This document shows positions 22,396 through 35,575 of a stretch of 64,000 bases of DNA, piece after piece. Below the pieces are notes generated by a model that saw only the letters and a list, made by a program, of their open reading frames with translations, was not told the origin of the DNA and ran no database searches. Positions within the stretch are counted from its first letter, which is position 1, and each line of letters opens with the position of its first letter. The position numbers and the translations under genes are program-made. This stretch comes from Procambarus clarkii (Eukaryota > Arthropoda > Malacostraca > Decapoda > Cambaridae): positions 6,760,630 through 6,824,629 of the forward strand of contig NC_091188.1 of the NCBI RefSeq assembly GCF_040958095.1, in the 5' to 3' direction.

Positions 22396-22979
22396 AACAG
22401 CAATTAGACTGGGATGGCTATCTCCTATATAGCAATATATATAATTCCCATAAGAATGTGATAAGTGATCCAGACTGCCACATACCAGGCAGTAAAAATT
22501 TAACTGTATTTGTGCACAGAGTTAAAAACCTCCAGTACTTCTTTGGGGAATGTGGAGATAATAAGGGTATTGGATGCTGCATCATAATCATTGTTCCTCC
22601 TTCCGTCTTCCCAGAAATATCTGCAACCGGTTTTTATATTAATTTGGTAACACTGCTTTCTACTCCTGAGATAACTTTAAGCCAAAACAAGGAGTTTGAT
22701 AACAGACTTACATGTTACGAAAATAGTATATCCTTTCTTCATGGAAAGGATTAGATCGTTATTGATTTTGATAGTTTTATGTAAAAGATCGTTAAAAATA
22801 CGTCTTTACCACAAAAACAAATATTCTATATAATTTATTTTATTTTTGGTTAATAATAATTAATCGTTTATTGTAGACTTGCTACAAAGGATATATGTAC
22901 CGTGAGGTGTGGTCCGTTTCTCGGTGTTAAAGAACTTAAGAGTCCACCTTAGATGTGGACTATGCCCTCTTACAAAGAA
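22396..22979. other. spacer; one unassigned plus-strand frame
   Basis: A frame from the purine tract to 22754 gives about 120 residues with mixed composition. I recognise no domain and consider it probably non-coding. Confidence 0.4.
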
Positions 22980-23085
22980 CGTCGCGTTTTCAATCGTAAG
23001 GGTTACTAAGGCCAAAAATTGTCGTACTATAAAATGGAAGCGGCTCGCGAAAGTGCCGTACTGTCCCGTTTTCTGTTTTGGGTCC
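22980..23085. repeat. dispersed repeat Y, copy 1
   Basis: AAGGCCAAAAATTGTCGTAC, then a diverged AAAA-GG-AGC block, CGCGAAA and CTGTCCCGTTTT recur in the same order at 39983-40082. Confidence 0.65.
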
Positions 23086-23604
23086 TCTGGTTGGTTAGGA
23101 GAGAATACTACCGTTTTCTTGACATACGTTGTGAAAGCTAAGGAGGACGGGCTGGTCCAGGACTATCGTAATGACCTTAATAACCTTCCAGAAGTTTATA
23201 GGACTTGAGCCCAACATCAAATCAAACTTTCTTCAATGATAAACATAAAATTATCCTCTCGGTGCTTATTAATGGGAGTCTCAAACCGTGTGGCCGAAGC
23301 TTGCAACTGCATCCAGTTGATGTAAGATGCTGAGGCTCTTAAAAGTTCTACGACTTCAAAGTTTTAATTAAAGTTAGTTATTCAATTAACTGTATTCTCA
23401 TCATTGTGGTTTTAAGCTACGTGTTTATATTAATATAAGCTGGTAAATGAAAGTTGGCAAAACAGGAGGGTGTTTTACTCTGCTGTAAGGAAAATATGAA
23501 TGGGTGATAAGGTTTTCTTGGTTAACTGTATATAGCGTCCTTTAGCCTATATATTTTACTCTAGTGTTTTAGAAGCTAAAGATACGCAGTTGTAAGAAAA
23601 TTTT
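23086..23604. other. spacer, no gene seen
   Basis: I see no recognisable element. Confidence 0.5.
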
Positions 23605-23673
23605 CATCCACACTTCCGTGGAAATAAACATTCCTCAGTGAATGGAATGTTTATATCCACGGAAATGTGGATG
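23605..23673. other. long hairpin, 30-bp arms
   Basis: Arms 23605-23634 and 23644-23673 are reverse complements with two mismatches and a 9-base loop. It is probably a small foldback or MITE remnant. Confidence 0.75.
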
Positions 23674-23837
23674 ACAATTTATATGACGCGGGCGTGGATC
23701 ACTAATTCTTCTGGGCTGCAGTAGTAGTCAGGGAAAGTCGAAAATTCCAGTTTGGCAGCAGGATACTGCTTCTGGAACCTTTCTTATTAAGGCTACGGTG
23801 CTTTCCTTGGTGCTTTCCCCTGATTATTATTATTATA

Positions 23838-23905
23838 CTGAATAGCTCGGTCGATAAAGCTTCGGTCTCATTCGTGTTCGAGTCTCCTAGAGCCCAGGTA
23901 AACCA
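23838..23905 (+). mobile_element. tRNA-derived SINE head, family S4
   Basis: The A-box-like TAGCTCGGTCGATAAAGC (23844-23861) and B-box-like GTTCGAGTCTCCTAG (23876-23890) are correctly spaced. It follows a short (ATT)n. No full tRNA acceptor stem closes, so it is a SINE head or tRNA pseudogene. Confidence 0.6.
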
Positions 23906-24524
23906 AACAGTTGTAAGGACTGTAGACATTGCACGGGTTAGGGAACTGAGGCGAAAATTGTCCGAAATCCTAGCTTATGATATAACAATGGAAGTTAAAT
24001 AAAATCCTTCACTTGGGGAAAATGTATAGATTTAGAACCAAATAAGATCATTTGATTAGTTCATAATTTGAAATGTTAGATATTTTAAACACTATTCACA
24101 ATATATAAATAAATTAATCATGTATAATCATTTTTTTATTATTACATTTCCACTCAGGCAAGCGCGGGGTTCAGGAGAAGCCCTTCAGGGTAGCAGGTAA
24201 CTTTGCTCCTCTGCATTTTATCACATTTAATGCGGAAGTGTCAAAAATAAATGTGTTTATGATGAATATGACCGTGATAAATCAGCCGAGGTGAATATGC
24301 TGGCGAAAACGAATAATCTGGTAATGGCTAGGCTCTCTGGTGAGTATAAATCCCATGAGCAGCGTCCCTAAGAGCAGCCTATTCTGGGGGTGTGTAAAAT
24401 AGGGGTTTTCTCCTTACACGCTGAAGGCAAGCTTTTTTGTGGACAATATACGAGAACATTTGGTATGAACTATAGAAGCATTTTGACATTTAGTCGCATA
24501 GAAGGAGCCTCTTAGAGGGAATGA
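23906..24524. other. spacer, no gene seen
   Basis: I see no recognisable element. Confidence 0.5.
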
Positions 24525-24815
24525 ATGTGTTGTGTGTGTGGAGAGAGTGTCCGGTCACCAGGGGGGCGGGAGGGAGGCTGGCGCGGAGGGCGGGCGACAC
24601 TGAACCTTGCGACACCACACACTAAGGTTCATTCTTCTTCCCCCAGTGACACCTTCTCTCTCAACGACGCGACGTTGAAAAAAAAGGGGCGGCTTGGGGT
24701 AAATGGCGTGGAGACGCGGGAATCGCAGAAGACTCCGGAGGCCGCGTGTAGTTAGCGGCGAGAATAACTCTGGTAGTTGTGATGTATGTAGTTAGCGGTG
24801 AATATTACTCACCGA
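24525..24815. other. CpG-richer patch with short tandem phrases
   Basis: This patch is clearly richer in G, C and CpG than its surroundings (GGCGGG, GGCGCGGA, CGACGCGACG). CTTCTTCCCCCAG at 24634-24646 resembles a splice acceptor. At the right edge GTAGTTAGCGG(C/T)GA occurs twice. It could be a promoter or exon edge, but there is no supported coding frame. Confidence 0.35.
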
Positions 24816-24823
24816 GAGTCGTA

Positions 24824-24825
<2 letters not shown>

Positions 24826-24882
<57 letters not shown>
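24826..24882. repeat. (TA)n microsatellite
   Basis: About 28 TA units. Confidence 0.96.
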
Positions 24883-24883
<1 letters not shown>

Positions 24884-25482
24884 CTAGCAGTGAGCATTAC
24901 TGTCTGACAATTGTCGTGTGAATGACGTTAAGACACTGCAATCCATTGCATCATTACTCAGCCTTCCTTGAGTTATACTCGCCCCACAACCAAGATTAGT
25001 AAGTATCTGAGAATGTAATATTTAAGTTTGAAACTGGATTTACGTAATGAAATTGATGTTAGGTATTACCTGAATTCTTGTGTGTGTTATTCTAGACTTA
25101 CAGTATGGCGCTCGATAAAACTTGGACGTCATAGAAACACCCTGAGACTCTCTGACCTGATGGTAGGAGGCTTGTGACGGCAATCTCGAACTTGATTGCT
25201 TGCTTCAGAGGTTATCACTTAGCAATCTAAGGTCATACGGTACGGACTCTCGACCCCAGTGATCTGTGCTCAGATTCGTCGTCTTTTTATATTCCCGTGC
25301 AAGGGTCCGAAGCCCCGAAACACAGTTTGAGCATGATTTAGTTGATTTTCAACCGAAAGGACAGGTTGAAATGTAGAGAAAATTAATGCTAGAATCGTCG
25401 TGTTGAGTATTTCACTGATATTCAATAAGTCTAAAAAATTACTGCTTTCAAAAATACTAAACATATCTGGAGGAAAGACTAG
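24883..25482. other. spacer, no gene seen
   Basis: I see no recognisable element. Confidence 0.5.
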
Positions 25483-25755
25483 TAGTAGGCATCCATCAGT
25501 CTCAGGAGACTATGGAGTTGTGCTCTGGTTGTCGGTCTGGAGTGGCCTCTCCAGGGCGCAAAGCCAGGGTAGACTGCTATGAAAATATATTTATATACTA
25601 GGGGGAGGGGACCCGCCAAAGACCGGGGTCGATCCCAAAACGTTGCGCCATTTACTCATTGTCAGCCCGGGTCGACGCTGTGGTTTGGTCGACCTCTGAA
25701 CCAAGAGCCATAGGGCCTGACCCACACCCGCCTGTATCGCTGTAATATATACTGT
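25483..25755. repeat. probable dispersed repeat (GGCATCCATCAG type)
   Basis: The stretch begins GGCATCCATCAGTCTCAGGA and includes a B-box-like GGGGTCGATCCCAAA (25624-25638). It resembles interspersed repeats of marine invertebrates as I remember them. There is no second copy in the window to confirm it. Confidence 0.35.
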
Positions 25756-27500
25756 ATATATTGAAATGCCAAGGAGGCTTTAAATGATGAAATTCTAGGG
25801 ACTCTGCTAGCCACCTTTTTTCGGGCTGTGTTTTTCCTCCACCAATTTCTCAGGCGTCTGCGTATGGGAGCCGACCCTATTTTTAATGAATGCAATGCAG
25901 CCAAATCCCATTCCACCTTTGGGTCAATTTACCCCTATCCTTTTCACCAGTCACCCGGCAAACTTAAGCTATACATTCTCGCTTTCATATATAATACAAA
26001 TAAATACATAAATGTATATAATGCTCCTCCATAATGTTGATGGACCGCACGCTCCATGAACCTCAGGGAACACAGTGCTGATAACCGCTGCTGGGACACT
26101 GATGACGGTAATCATTGGGCTCATTAGGAAAACCTCTGTAATTATCTTCGTTTATACTGCCTTTATATTTCCTTTCCTATAGCGCACTATACAATATTTT
26201 GGGGGTTAAATCCATAAACTTTCTCATTTACTCCAACAATTTACATATTTTGTTTCTGTATTGCTTCTTGTTGTTGTTTAAGTTAGGGCGCCAAGACGGC
26301 AGTGGTGACCGATGTGTCCAGGCGTTGTTCCCCTAGAGTGCAAAAACTCTAAACTTTGCAGGTAAACTAAACTAAACTTTGTGCACGTCGCTCGTCAGCG
26401 GAAACTAACGTACCTTGCGATGGATAAACACACAGGTAGGTAGGAGTCCCTCAGGACGAACACCGCCTCCCGCCCCAAACAGAAAATGACAACTCTCTCA
26501 CTCTGCCCATGGAGGACAGAAGAAAATGTATATATGCTGGTTAGCATTGTAAATGTGTGGCCACGTCTGTGGGAGAAAATAATAATAATAATAATACAGA
26601 AAATACTAAGTAGACGGACAAAGATGAGACAGAAACGCGACTGCTGCTCCTAAATTTTTCTAACAAAAATTTTATTTCGTTAAGAATATTATTTTTTTCC
26701 TTTGAAAAATATTATCAAGTCATTTTGTAAAGCAATGTTATTAAAGATTCTGGATTCATGGAAAGAAAAGTTACCCGATTCCAGGGACAATCTTGGGAAT
26801 ATTTCCTGATTCTAGAGTAAAATCATGGAAAGATATATTCCTCGATTGCAAGGAAAATCCTGCAAAGAAATATTCCCAGATTCCCGGCACAATCCTAGTG
26901 AAATAGAGTGGCTTTCAGACTCTGATCCATTTAGGGCTACACCCTTCGAGACCGTTCCTGAAGGTAGTCATTTATTTACTGTGAATGGAGCCCCCTAGAA
27001 CAGTGCTGGAATCTCCCCTAATATAGTCCCTGGTTCCATACTAGGGACAAAAGCACCTCCAATGTCCTAGCGCAACAACACTGCTGATCTCGAGCTTATC
27101 CGGTGATTGATGCTACTTAGCGAGAAAGCTTACGAAGAGCCCAGCATCAGAACAAACTTTCCTGAGACCATATCTTCAAAAAACATATAATTTGATGTGA
27201 GGTTATTGACTCAATAAATTTGCCAGTACTGTTATTGACGGAAACGATACTGGCCTGGGGTTGCAGACCACTGAAGAACGTTTCCTTTTGTGGAAGGGAA
27301 ACTATTTCTGTTTTGTTCCACAGGGAGGCCCATAATCCTCGTGATAGACAGTGGGTGGAATCTAGCAACGAAGAAGTCAACGTCTTGAGTATGACGCTTG
27401 ATTCTAAAATGATCAAGAAATTTATTGCACGTGGACGGATCTTTATCTCACTTGCTCTCTCTTTCTCACTGGGTCTCTATGTATGTAAGTAAGTCTGTCT
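25756..27500. other. spacer with one degenerate tandem patch
   Basis: At 26745-26900 a phrase like ATTCC(C/T)(A/G)GATT followed by GG-ACAATC(T/C)T repeats about three times at about 50 bp. A short (AAT)n lies at 26577-26596. No gene was found. Frames at 27147-27492 overlap on both strands. Confidence 0.45.
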
Positions 27501-27501
27501 C

Positions 27502-29429
<1,928 letters not shown>

Positions 29430-29815
29430 TGGTATAGCTGCGTCCTTTTTCTGTAAAGCAGAGATACAGCTGTATCCGTTTTCCTGTTAGGTAGATGTAT
29501 AACTGCATCTTTTCCCTGTAAAGCAGGGGTATAGCTGCATACTTTCCTTGTAAAGCAAGGGGTATAGCTGCATACTTTCCTTGTAAAGCAGAGGTATAGC
29601 TGCATACTTTCCTTGTATAGCATAGGTATAGCTGCATCCTTTCCCTGTAAAGCACAGATAGCTGGCTCCTTTCCCTGTAAAGCAGAGGAATAACTGCCTC
29701 CTTCCCTTGTAAAGCAGAGGTATAACTGCCTCCTTCCCTTGTAAAGCAGAGGAATAGCTGCCTCCTTCCCCTGTAGGGCAGAGATATTACTGCCTCCGTT
29801 ACCCCTTGTAAAATT
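29430..29815. repeat. 32-bp minisatellite, about 12 diverged copies
   Basis: CCTTGTAAAGCAGAGGTATA followed by GCTGCATACTTT and variants repeats at about 32 bp. The unit drifts from GCATAC (left) to GCCTCC (right). Confidence 0.9.
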
Positions 29816-30253
29816 ATGGTATAGGTGTGTTTGTGACTCTTCAGCCCTGTGTCATCTCTCCTGCGGACATTCGAGGTAGCGTTGCGTGACTAACACGGGA
29901 CCTTGTCATAAAATCAAGGCTTTAATCCCGTAGCTTAACGTTAGAGGCCTGCCCTGTCGTGGCTATGATCAGATTACATGAACAGCTATCCTTACGTATC
30001 ACCGAATAATTATTAAGACGAAGGTCTTTAGTAATGCAAGACATTTAGGCTTGTAATTATCTCGGCGTCTTAATGGAAATATTACGAATGATAACTTGTA
30101 TAGCATGTCACTGTGACTGTCACTGTGAGTTTACTTTTGGCTGAAGTTAATAGCTTAGGAACAAAGTTATGACCCTCAAGCACGCCTGTCGTCTCGACCT
30201 TCAGGTTGTGTGAACTAGGCTCTAAAATAGTGTCTGAAATGCAATAATTTTTT
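29816..30253. other. spacer, no gene seen
   Basis: I see no recognisable element. Confidence 0.5.
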
Positions 30254-30297
30254 AAGAAACGTGTGGATTATATATATATATAATCCACACGTTTCTT
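30254..30297. other. perfect 44-bp palindrome
   Basis: AAGAAACGTGTGGATTAT and its reverse complement join through an AT centre with no mismatch. A second small palindrome (TTCTGCATAATA arms) follows at 30316-30340. Confidence 0.85.
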
Positions 30298-30342
30298 CTG
30301 CATAATAATTTTTTTTTCTGCATAATAATATTATGCAGAAAA

Positions 30343-30494
30343 ACCACATGTGAAAAATAGAGAATGCTTAACGCGTTTTCGGCTTAAATAGCTTTCATCA
30401 GAGCAAAGTAGAATGAATATTCATTCTACTTTGCTCTGATGAAGGCGAATTAACCCGAAAACGCGTAAAGCATTCTCTGTTTTTCACATGTGGT
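30343..30494. mobile_element. Penelope-type foldback, inverted 3' termini
   Basis: ACCACATGTGAAAAA begins the left arm and its complement ends the right arm, meeting at about 30418. The same sequence, in single copy, forms the 3' region of the GIY-YIG element at 46270-46360. The right arm has CTGATGA (30436-30442) and CCCGAAAACGCG (GAAA at 30457-30460). The left arm carries the same motif on the minus strand. It is therefore two Penelope-like 3' ends in inverted orientation. Confidence 0.75.
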
Positions 30495-30656
30495 TTTTCC
30501 GCATACTTAAATTAGTGTTTTTGTGATCGTTGTTGGATAAATATATTATATTTATACCCTATTCTTCCCTCCTTTATGCCGTACTCCTCGCCTATTTGTA
30601 TTATATACCTGACTTTCCTTATTGTATAAATTCAATATGCCTAGTACAGTGCCACA
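30495..30656. other. AT-rich flank of the foldback
   Basis: TTAGTGTTTTTGTGATC (30512-30528) also occurs, inverted, in the Penelope-like 3' end at 46255-46275, so the repeat extends at least to 30530. Confidence 0.5.
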
Positions 30657-30865
30657 CCCCCGCTCCTGTGCCAGGTAAGTCCACTACGGGCTCACCATAG
30701 CCCGTGCTACTTACCCCGCTCCTGTGCCAGGTATGTCCACTACGGGCTGATCATAGCCCGTGCTACTCGCCCCAATCCTGTGCCAGGTAAGTTACGGCTC
30801 ACCATAGCCCGTGCTACTTGGAACTTGTTCCGAATAGCTGAATCTATAACAACAACAACAGTACA
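30657..30865. repeat. three tandem units of a dispersed repeat (repeat Z)
   Basis: CTGTGCCAGGTAAGTCCACT, then ACGGGCTCACCATAGCCCGT and GCTACTT, occurs three times in tandem at about 60 bp. It ends with TGAATCTATAACAACAACAA. Single copies occur at 35285-35390 and, inverted, at 35050-35140. The ACGGGCT/AGCCCGT pair forms a hairpin in every copy. Confidence 0.8.
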
Positions 30866-30879
30866 GTGCCATATTACGG

Positions 30880-31015
30880 GGCTATTCATACTCGTGCAAC
30901 CTGTTGGGTGGCTTATTCTTCATCAATCAATCTACAGTCCCATGACTTGAGAATGAACCATGTAGGTTCGAAACGTTGTATAAATTTATAATCAGTGCCA
31001 TACACTCTAAAGTTA
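30880..31015 (+). mobile_element. short repeat plus hammerhead-like Penelope-type fragment
   Basis: The left part (CTGTTGGGTGGCTTATTCTT, then CATCAATCAATC) recurs at 35484-35508. The right part has TTGAGAA (30947-30953), a GAACC/GGTTC hairpin and GAAACG (from 30970), the same layout as the foldbacks at 5.4 and 20.1 kb. Confidence 0.5.
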
Positions 31016-31059
31016 ATTATTTATTTTAGTTTTCCTTGAACAAAGAGGAAATAATTATT

Positions 31060-31116
31060 ATTATTATTGAGAAAATCCGTAGGAGCCGTTTCGAGGATTC
31101 GAACCTATGCGGTGAG
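31060..31116 (-). mobile_element. tRNA-like SINE fragment with (ATT)n tail, copy 3
   Basis: The minus strand reads ATAGGTTCGAATCCTCG, a strong B box, then GGATTTTCTCAATAATAAT, the same 3' end as the SINE at 10584-10795. Confidence 0.65.
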
Positions 31117-31662
31117 TTGTATGGAAAATAGAACCCTTGAATCTATGAAAAAAATAGATTATAATTATTATTAACTTTTCCAAAGTGTTCACAACTTCCA
31201 AACAACTTTCTTAAGAGAAGACGACGTAGATATATAGTATATTTATGTGTTTCTCGCAAGATGGCCTGACCCAAGTTATAGGCTGGCACTTACTGGAGGA
31301 CAACTCGGCCATCAGCGTCTCACTAGAGAATTGGGAGAGTTTTTCTCGGTGAGAGAAAGTTATGGCCTTTTACGTAACCGGGAGGAGTCGACAATGTTCT
31401 CCAGTGCCGGTTCTCTTCATTGTGTTCTCGAGAACGTAATGAACTGCCCAACTGGAACTTTAGATCGTCCCGTGGGGGGCCACTTTGGCATGTTGGTGTT
31501 AGGGGGTCCACGTCCTAATTATCATATCGTGAATAATAACATTTCATTCACTTGGCCCATCGGAGCCTTGAATTGCAGATAGGTGTTTCTGAAATGCTTC
31601 CTTATTGTGGGGTGATGATGGCTTAGTAGGTAACCATCAGCTACCTTCTGATGCCATCAATA

Positions 31663-31665
<3 letters not shown>
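31117..31665. other. spacer; one unassigned plus-strand frame
   Basis: A 111-codon frame at 31247-31582 starts without ATG, shows no domain and overlaps an opposite frame. I do not support it as a gene. Confidence 0.4.
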
Positions 31666-32520
<855 letters not shown>

Positions 32521-33272
32521 AAATCACCTTTCAAATTGTAAGTAAAATGTAACTCGCCTTCCCTAACCAAAAATGTAAAGTATGATTTAGACTGACGTAC
32601 ACCTGTTTAGTTCCGCCAATATTATAACCATTTCTATAAGTTGTTACGAAAATAGTTTCTGACTGCCAACTGTAATGATTTTTAAATTATTGATTAATGT
32701 AATATCTAAATTGATATCTTTAGCATACAATTTATAATTTCAGGTATTACATGTTACATAAATATTATATAACCTTTTCTAAGGTAAATAATTGACTTCA
32801 AATTTGTGTAATGTAGCCTATCAATAAATGTACTTGCATTTAATTTCAGTTCCCCTCTGACTGTACAATTTACCAATCATTTCTTCCCTTACCTTATCCA
32901 AACAACTTCGTTTTAATTACATTTAAAGAAGGGAATAAATTGTGAAACTGTTTTGATTTGATTTTAAGCAATTCACTGAAATTCATTCGGTTCCTCTCCT
33001 TGTGCTTCTGTTTCTCTCGACACGATGATGGTGAGTCCCGCGGTTGTTGTAGCCCGCGAGAGAAAGCTCTCTTGATGGACTCTCCATCGAGGTAAACACA
33101 CAGTCGGACGCGTCCAGCTTAAATAAACATCGGCGTTGTCCGTCGCTCCATTTCCCTGACGTGAGCCGCCACACTCTTATGGTGTTCGATTAGACCATCA
33201 CAGTTTGCCTTGTGGCCAGTCAGTAAATACACTTTCATCCTTCCTTCCCCTTAATATAGTTCAGAACTAAAC
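32521..33272. other. AT-rich spacer, no gene seen
   Basis: I see no recognisable element. Confidence 0.5.
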
Positions 33273-33280
33273 TGTGTGTG

Positions 33281-33368
<88 letters not shown>
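33273..33368. repeat. (GT)n microsatellite
   Basis: About 48 GT units with one GC. Confidence 0.97.
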
Positions 33369-33370
<2 letters not shown>

Positions 33371-33424
33371 ATTCATCTCGTATAAATACTGTGAGAAGCG
33401 ACATACATGTATGTATACTTAGAA

Positions 33425-33615
33425 GGGAAGGGAAGGGAACTATCATGGGAAAGAGCCAAGTCATTACGACTGTATAACACTTGGAACGGGTCAGGAAAAG
33501 GATTTGTGATGGGACGGTTGAAGGAATAGTGTCCAACCATTTGGACGGTCGGTGATTGAACGCCGACCTGCACGAAGCGAGACCGTCGCTCTACCGTCCA
33601 ACCCAAGTGGTTACG
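33425..33615 (-). mobile_element. tRNA-derived SINE, family S2, copy 2
   Basis: The minus strand shows TTGGACGGTAGAGCGACGG (A-box region) and GGCGTTCAATCACCGAC (B-box region) with tRNA-like spacing. A body follows with AAATCCTTTTCCTGACCCG and GTCGTAATGACTTGGC, ending in a GGAA-rich tail next to (GT)n. This is the best-preserved member of the family in this window. Confidence 0.75.
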
Positions 33616-34004
33616 GGTATACTGAGAAGAGAGAGTACATACCTGTCGCCTTGGTAGCTTAGGTTTTTGTGGTGCTGTTTGGTCTATTAACCATGGGAGG
33701 GAAATTCCCTGGAAACACAAACCGAAACTGTCTCTATTTTCCGCTTGTTACAACTGGTAATAAAGTTGTTACATCTTGGCTTAACGTGTTTATGACGTAT
33801 TAGAACGTTGTTACAACTTGCTATATTGGTTGTTATAACTGGTTAGGAGGTCTTAAAACTTGTTCGAACGTTGTACCAACGTAGTAGTTTCGGTGTGTGT
33901 TTGGCGGGTTAAGGCCACCCAATAGCTTATTAACCAGCCAACTAGTGTACAAGTGTCCGGACAGAACAGGAGCAGACTCTCAAGTGGATACACACACAGA
34001 GGAG
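33616..34004. other. spacer, no gene seen
   Basis: Loose GTTGTTACAA(C/A)TTG phrases recur at 33745-33875, possibly a decayed tandem repeat. Confidence 0.45.
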
Positions 34005-34150
34005 CTTGGGATACATGCCTGCTTACCTGCTTGATACCTGCTTGATGGGGTTCTGGGAGTTCTACTCCCCAAGCCCGGCCCGAGGCCAGGCTTGACTTGT
34101 GAGAGTTTGGTCCACCAGGCTGTTGCTTAGAGCGGCCCATGTATCTGGTT
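34005..34150. repeat. probable dispersed repeat (CCTGCTTGATGGGGTTCTGG type)
   Basis: It includes CCTGCTTGATACCTGCTTGA and CCCCAAGCCCGGCCCGAGGC. I associate this wording with an abundant decapod interspersed repeat. There is one copy here, so the call rests on memory of the family. Confidence 0.5.
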
Positions 34151-34458
34151 TGGTGTTGGCTTAACCCTTATAAATCACTGAAGGGTAATTGAGACCGCTG
34201 CAATTGTTTGCTAACCCACCTGAAAGTAAACTTTAGTCCTGAACATAATTCAGAACTAAAGTAAAAGTGTGCATGTATACTCCATGAAGCTGGGTACGCC
34301 TCTTGGTATATATATATATAGCCCCTGTGCCCAGGTGGTTAAAATATACTTTATCTAGCAAACATTCACTGGGGAGTTACAAGCATACTTTTTATTACAA
34401 AGCATGAGGGTACAAACACACAACTTGACAGACAAGAAATACGTCTCCAAACCAAAAG
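34151..34458. other. spacer, no gene seen
   Basis: A short TA run lies at 34308-34320. Nothing else was found. Confidence 0.5.
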
Positions 34459-34482
34459 CACTGCTACTGCTGCTGCCGCTGC

Positions 34483-34519
<37 letters not shown>
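34459..34519. repeat. (CTG)n trinucleotide repeat
   Basis: About 20 CTG/CAG units with three CCG variants on the left and an uninterrupted run on the right. Confidence 0.95.
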
Positions 34520-34521
<2 letters not shown>

Positions 34522-34989
34522 CACATAAATATTGGTGAAGGGCTCGCGGCCGGCCCCACTTCTGCCGCTTTCCTCATAAACCCGTGCAGAATGTTCCTTG
34601 AAGATATATAATCTGCTCGCTACTCATTACTACTTTTTCCTCTTCAGGAGTATTTCTCCTGCGGGAGAAATGCTGCAGACTTCAGAAGGTTCCAGCAGAC
34701 TTCATGCTGGTTAGGATACCTCTGTGTGTCCGCAGTAAACTTTAGTTAAATGCTCCTGCGGCTCGTGGAGCATTCCTTTAATCCTCCTCAAGTTGGTTTA
34801 ATTCTTACGTAAATAACGTAATCTGTGCTAGTTTGCATGACAAGAAATACTGTTTACAGGAAGGGCATCGAGATCTTACGCTAGAATACAAATATGCGGG
34901 GAAGAGCGACAGCATCAGAGGGAAAAATTGTCGGGGAGGAGGAGGAGGGTAATGCAGACGACAGATCACCAGGAGATGGGTATTTTTGA
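34520..34989. other. spacer, no gene seen
   Basis: A short palindrome (TATTTCTCCTGCGGGAGAAAT) lies at 34650-34670. Nothing else was found. Confidence 0.5.
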
Positions 34990-35575
34990 CATTTTCCTTA
35001 AGTACTTTCGTATTTAATAATACATCTTCAGAAGGAGGGATTTTACAGTTGTTGTTTTAGATTCAGCTACTCGGAATAAAAAGTTGCAAGTAGCACGGGT
35101 TATGGTGAACCCGTAGAGGACTTACCTGGCACAGGAGCGAGGCTGTAACTGATTAAAAAAATCGCTCTCTAACTGCTCAATTAAAAAAAAATTATTGATC
35201 AAATAAAGAGCGATTTGAGTACGATACATTTATCTCACTAATACCTTATTAATATCCCATTAAAGATATTGTACCTCACCTCTACTTGCCCTGCTCCGGT
35301 GCCAGGTAAGTTCACTACGGGCTCACCATAGCCCGTGCTACTTGGAATTTTTTATCCAAGTAGCGAATCTTAAACAACAAACAACAAATTTAAATGCATC
35401 CTTCTAAAGATATATTATGAAATACGAAAGTACTTAAGGAAATTCCTTACGGGTTATTCATGCCCGTGCCACCTCCTGGGTGGCTTAATCTTCATCAATC
35501 AATCAATCGGGAATTCCTGTCTTAATCCTTTCTTCGTGGTCTGACACCGTCATACTGTTCATCACGTGTTAATTT
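34990..35575. mobile_element. Penelope-type foldback interrupted by nested repeats
   Basis: The left arm (34991-35040: TTCCTTAAGTACTTTCGTAT, then CATCTTCAGAAGGA) and right arm (35398-35455, reverse complement, diverged) match the foldback at 6316-6487. The right flank GGTCTGACACCGTCATACTG and ATCACGTG also match. Between the arms lie an inverted copy and a direct copy of repeat Z (35050-35140 and 35283-35390). Within the right arm a 60-base GTGCCACCTCCTGGGTGGCT repeat is inserted (35450-35510). Confidence 0.7.

Noticed and set aside
23838-23905. Functional tRNA gene
   Set aside because: Good A and B boxes, but no closing acceptor stem and an (ATT)n flank. SINE head or pseudogene is more likely.
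31247-31582. 111-codon frame
   Set aside because: No ATG start, no recognisable domain, overlapping opposite-strand frame.
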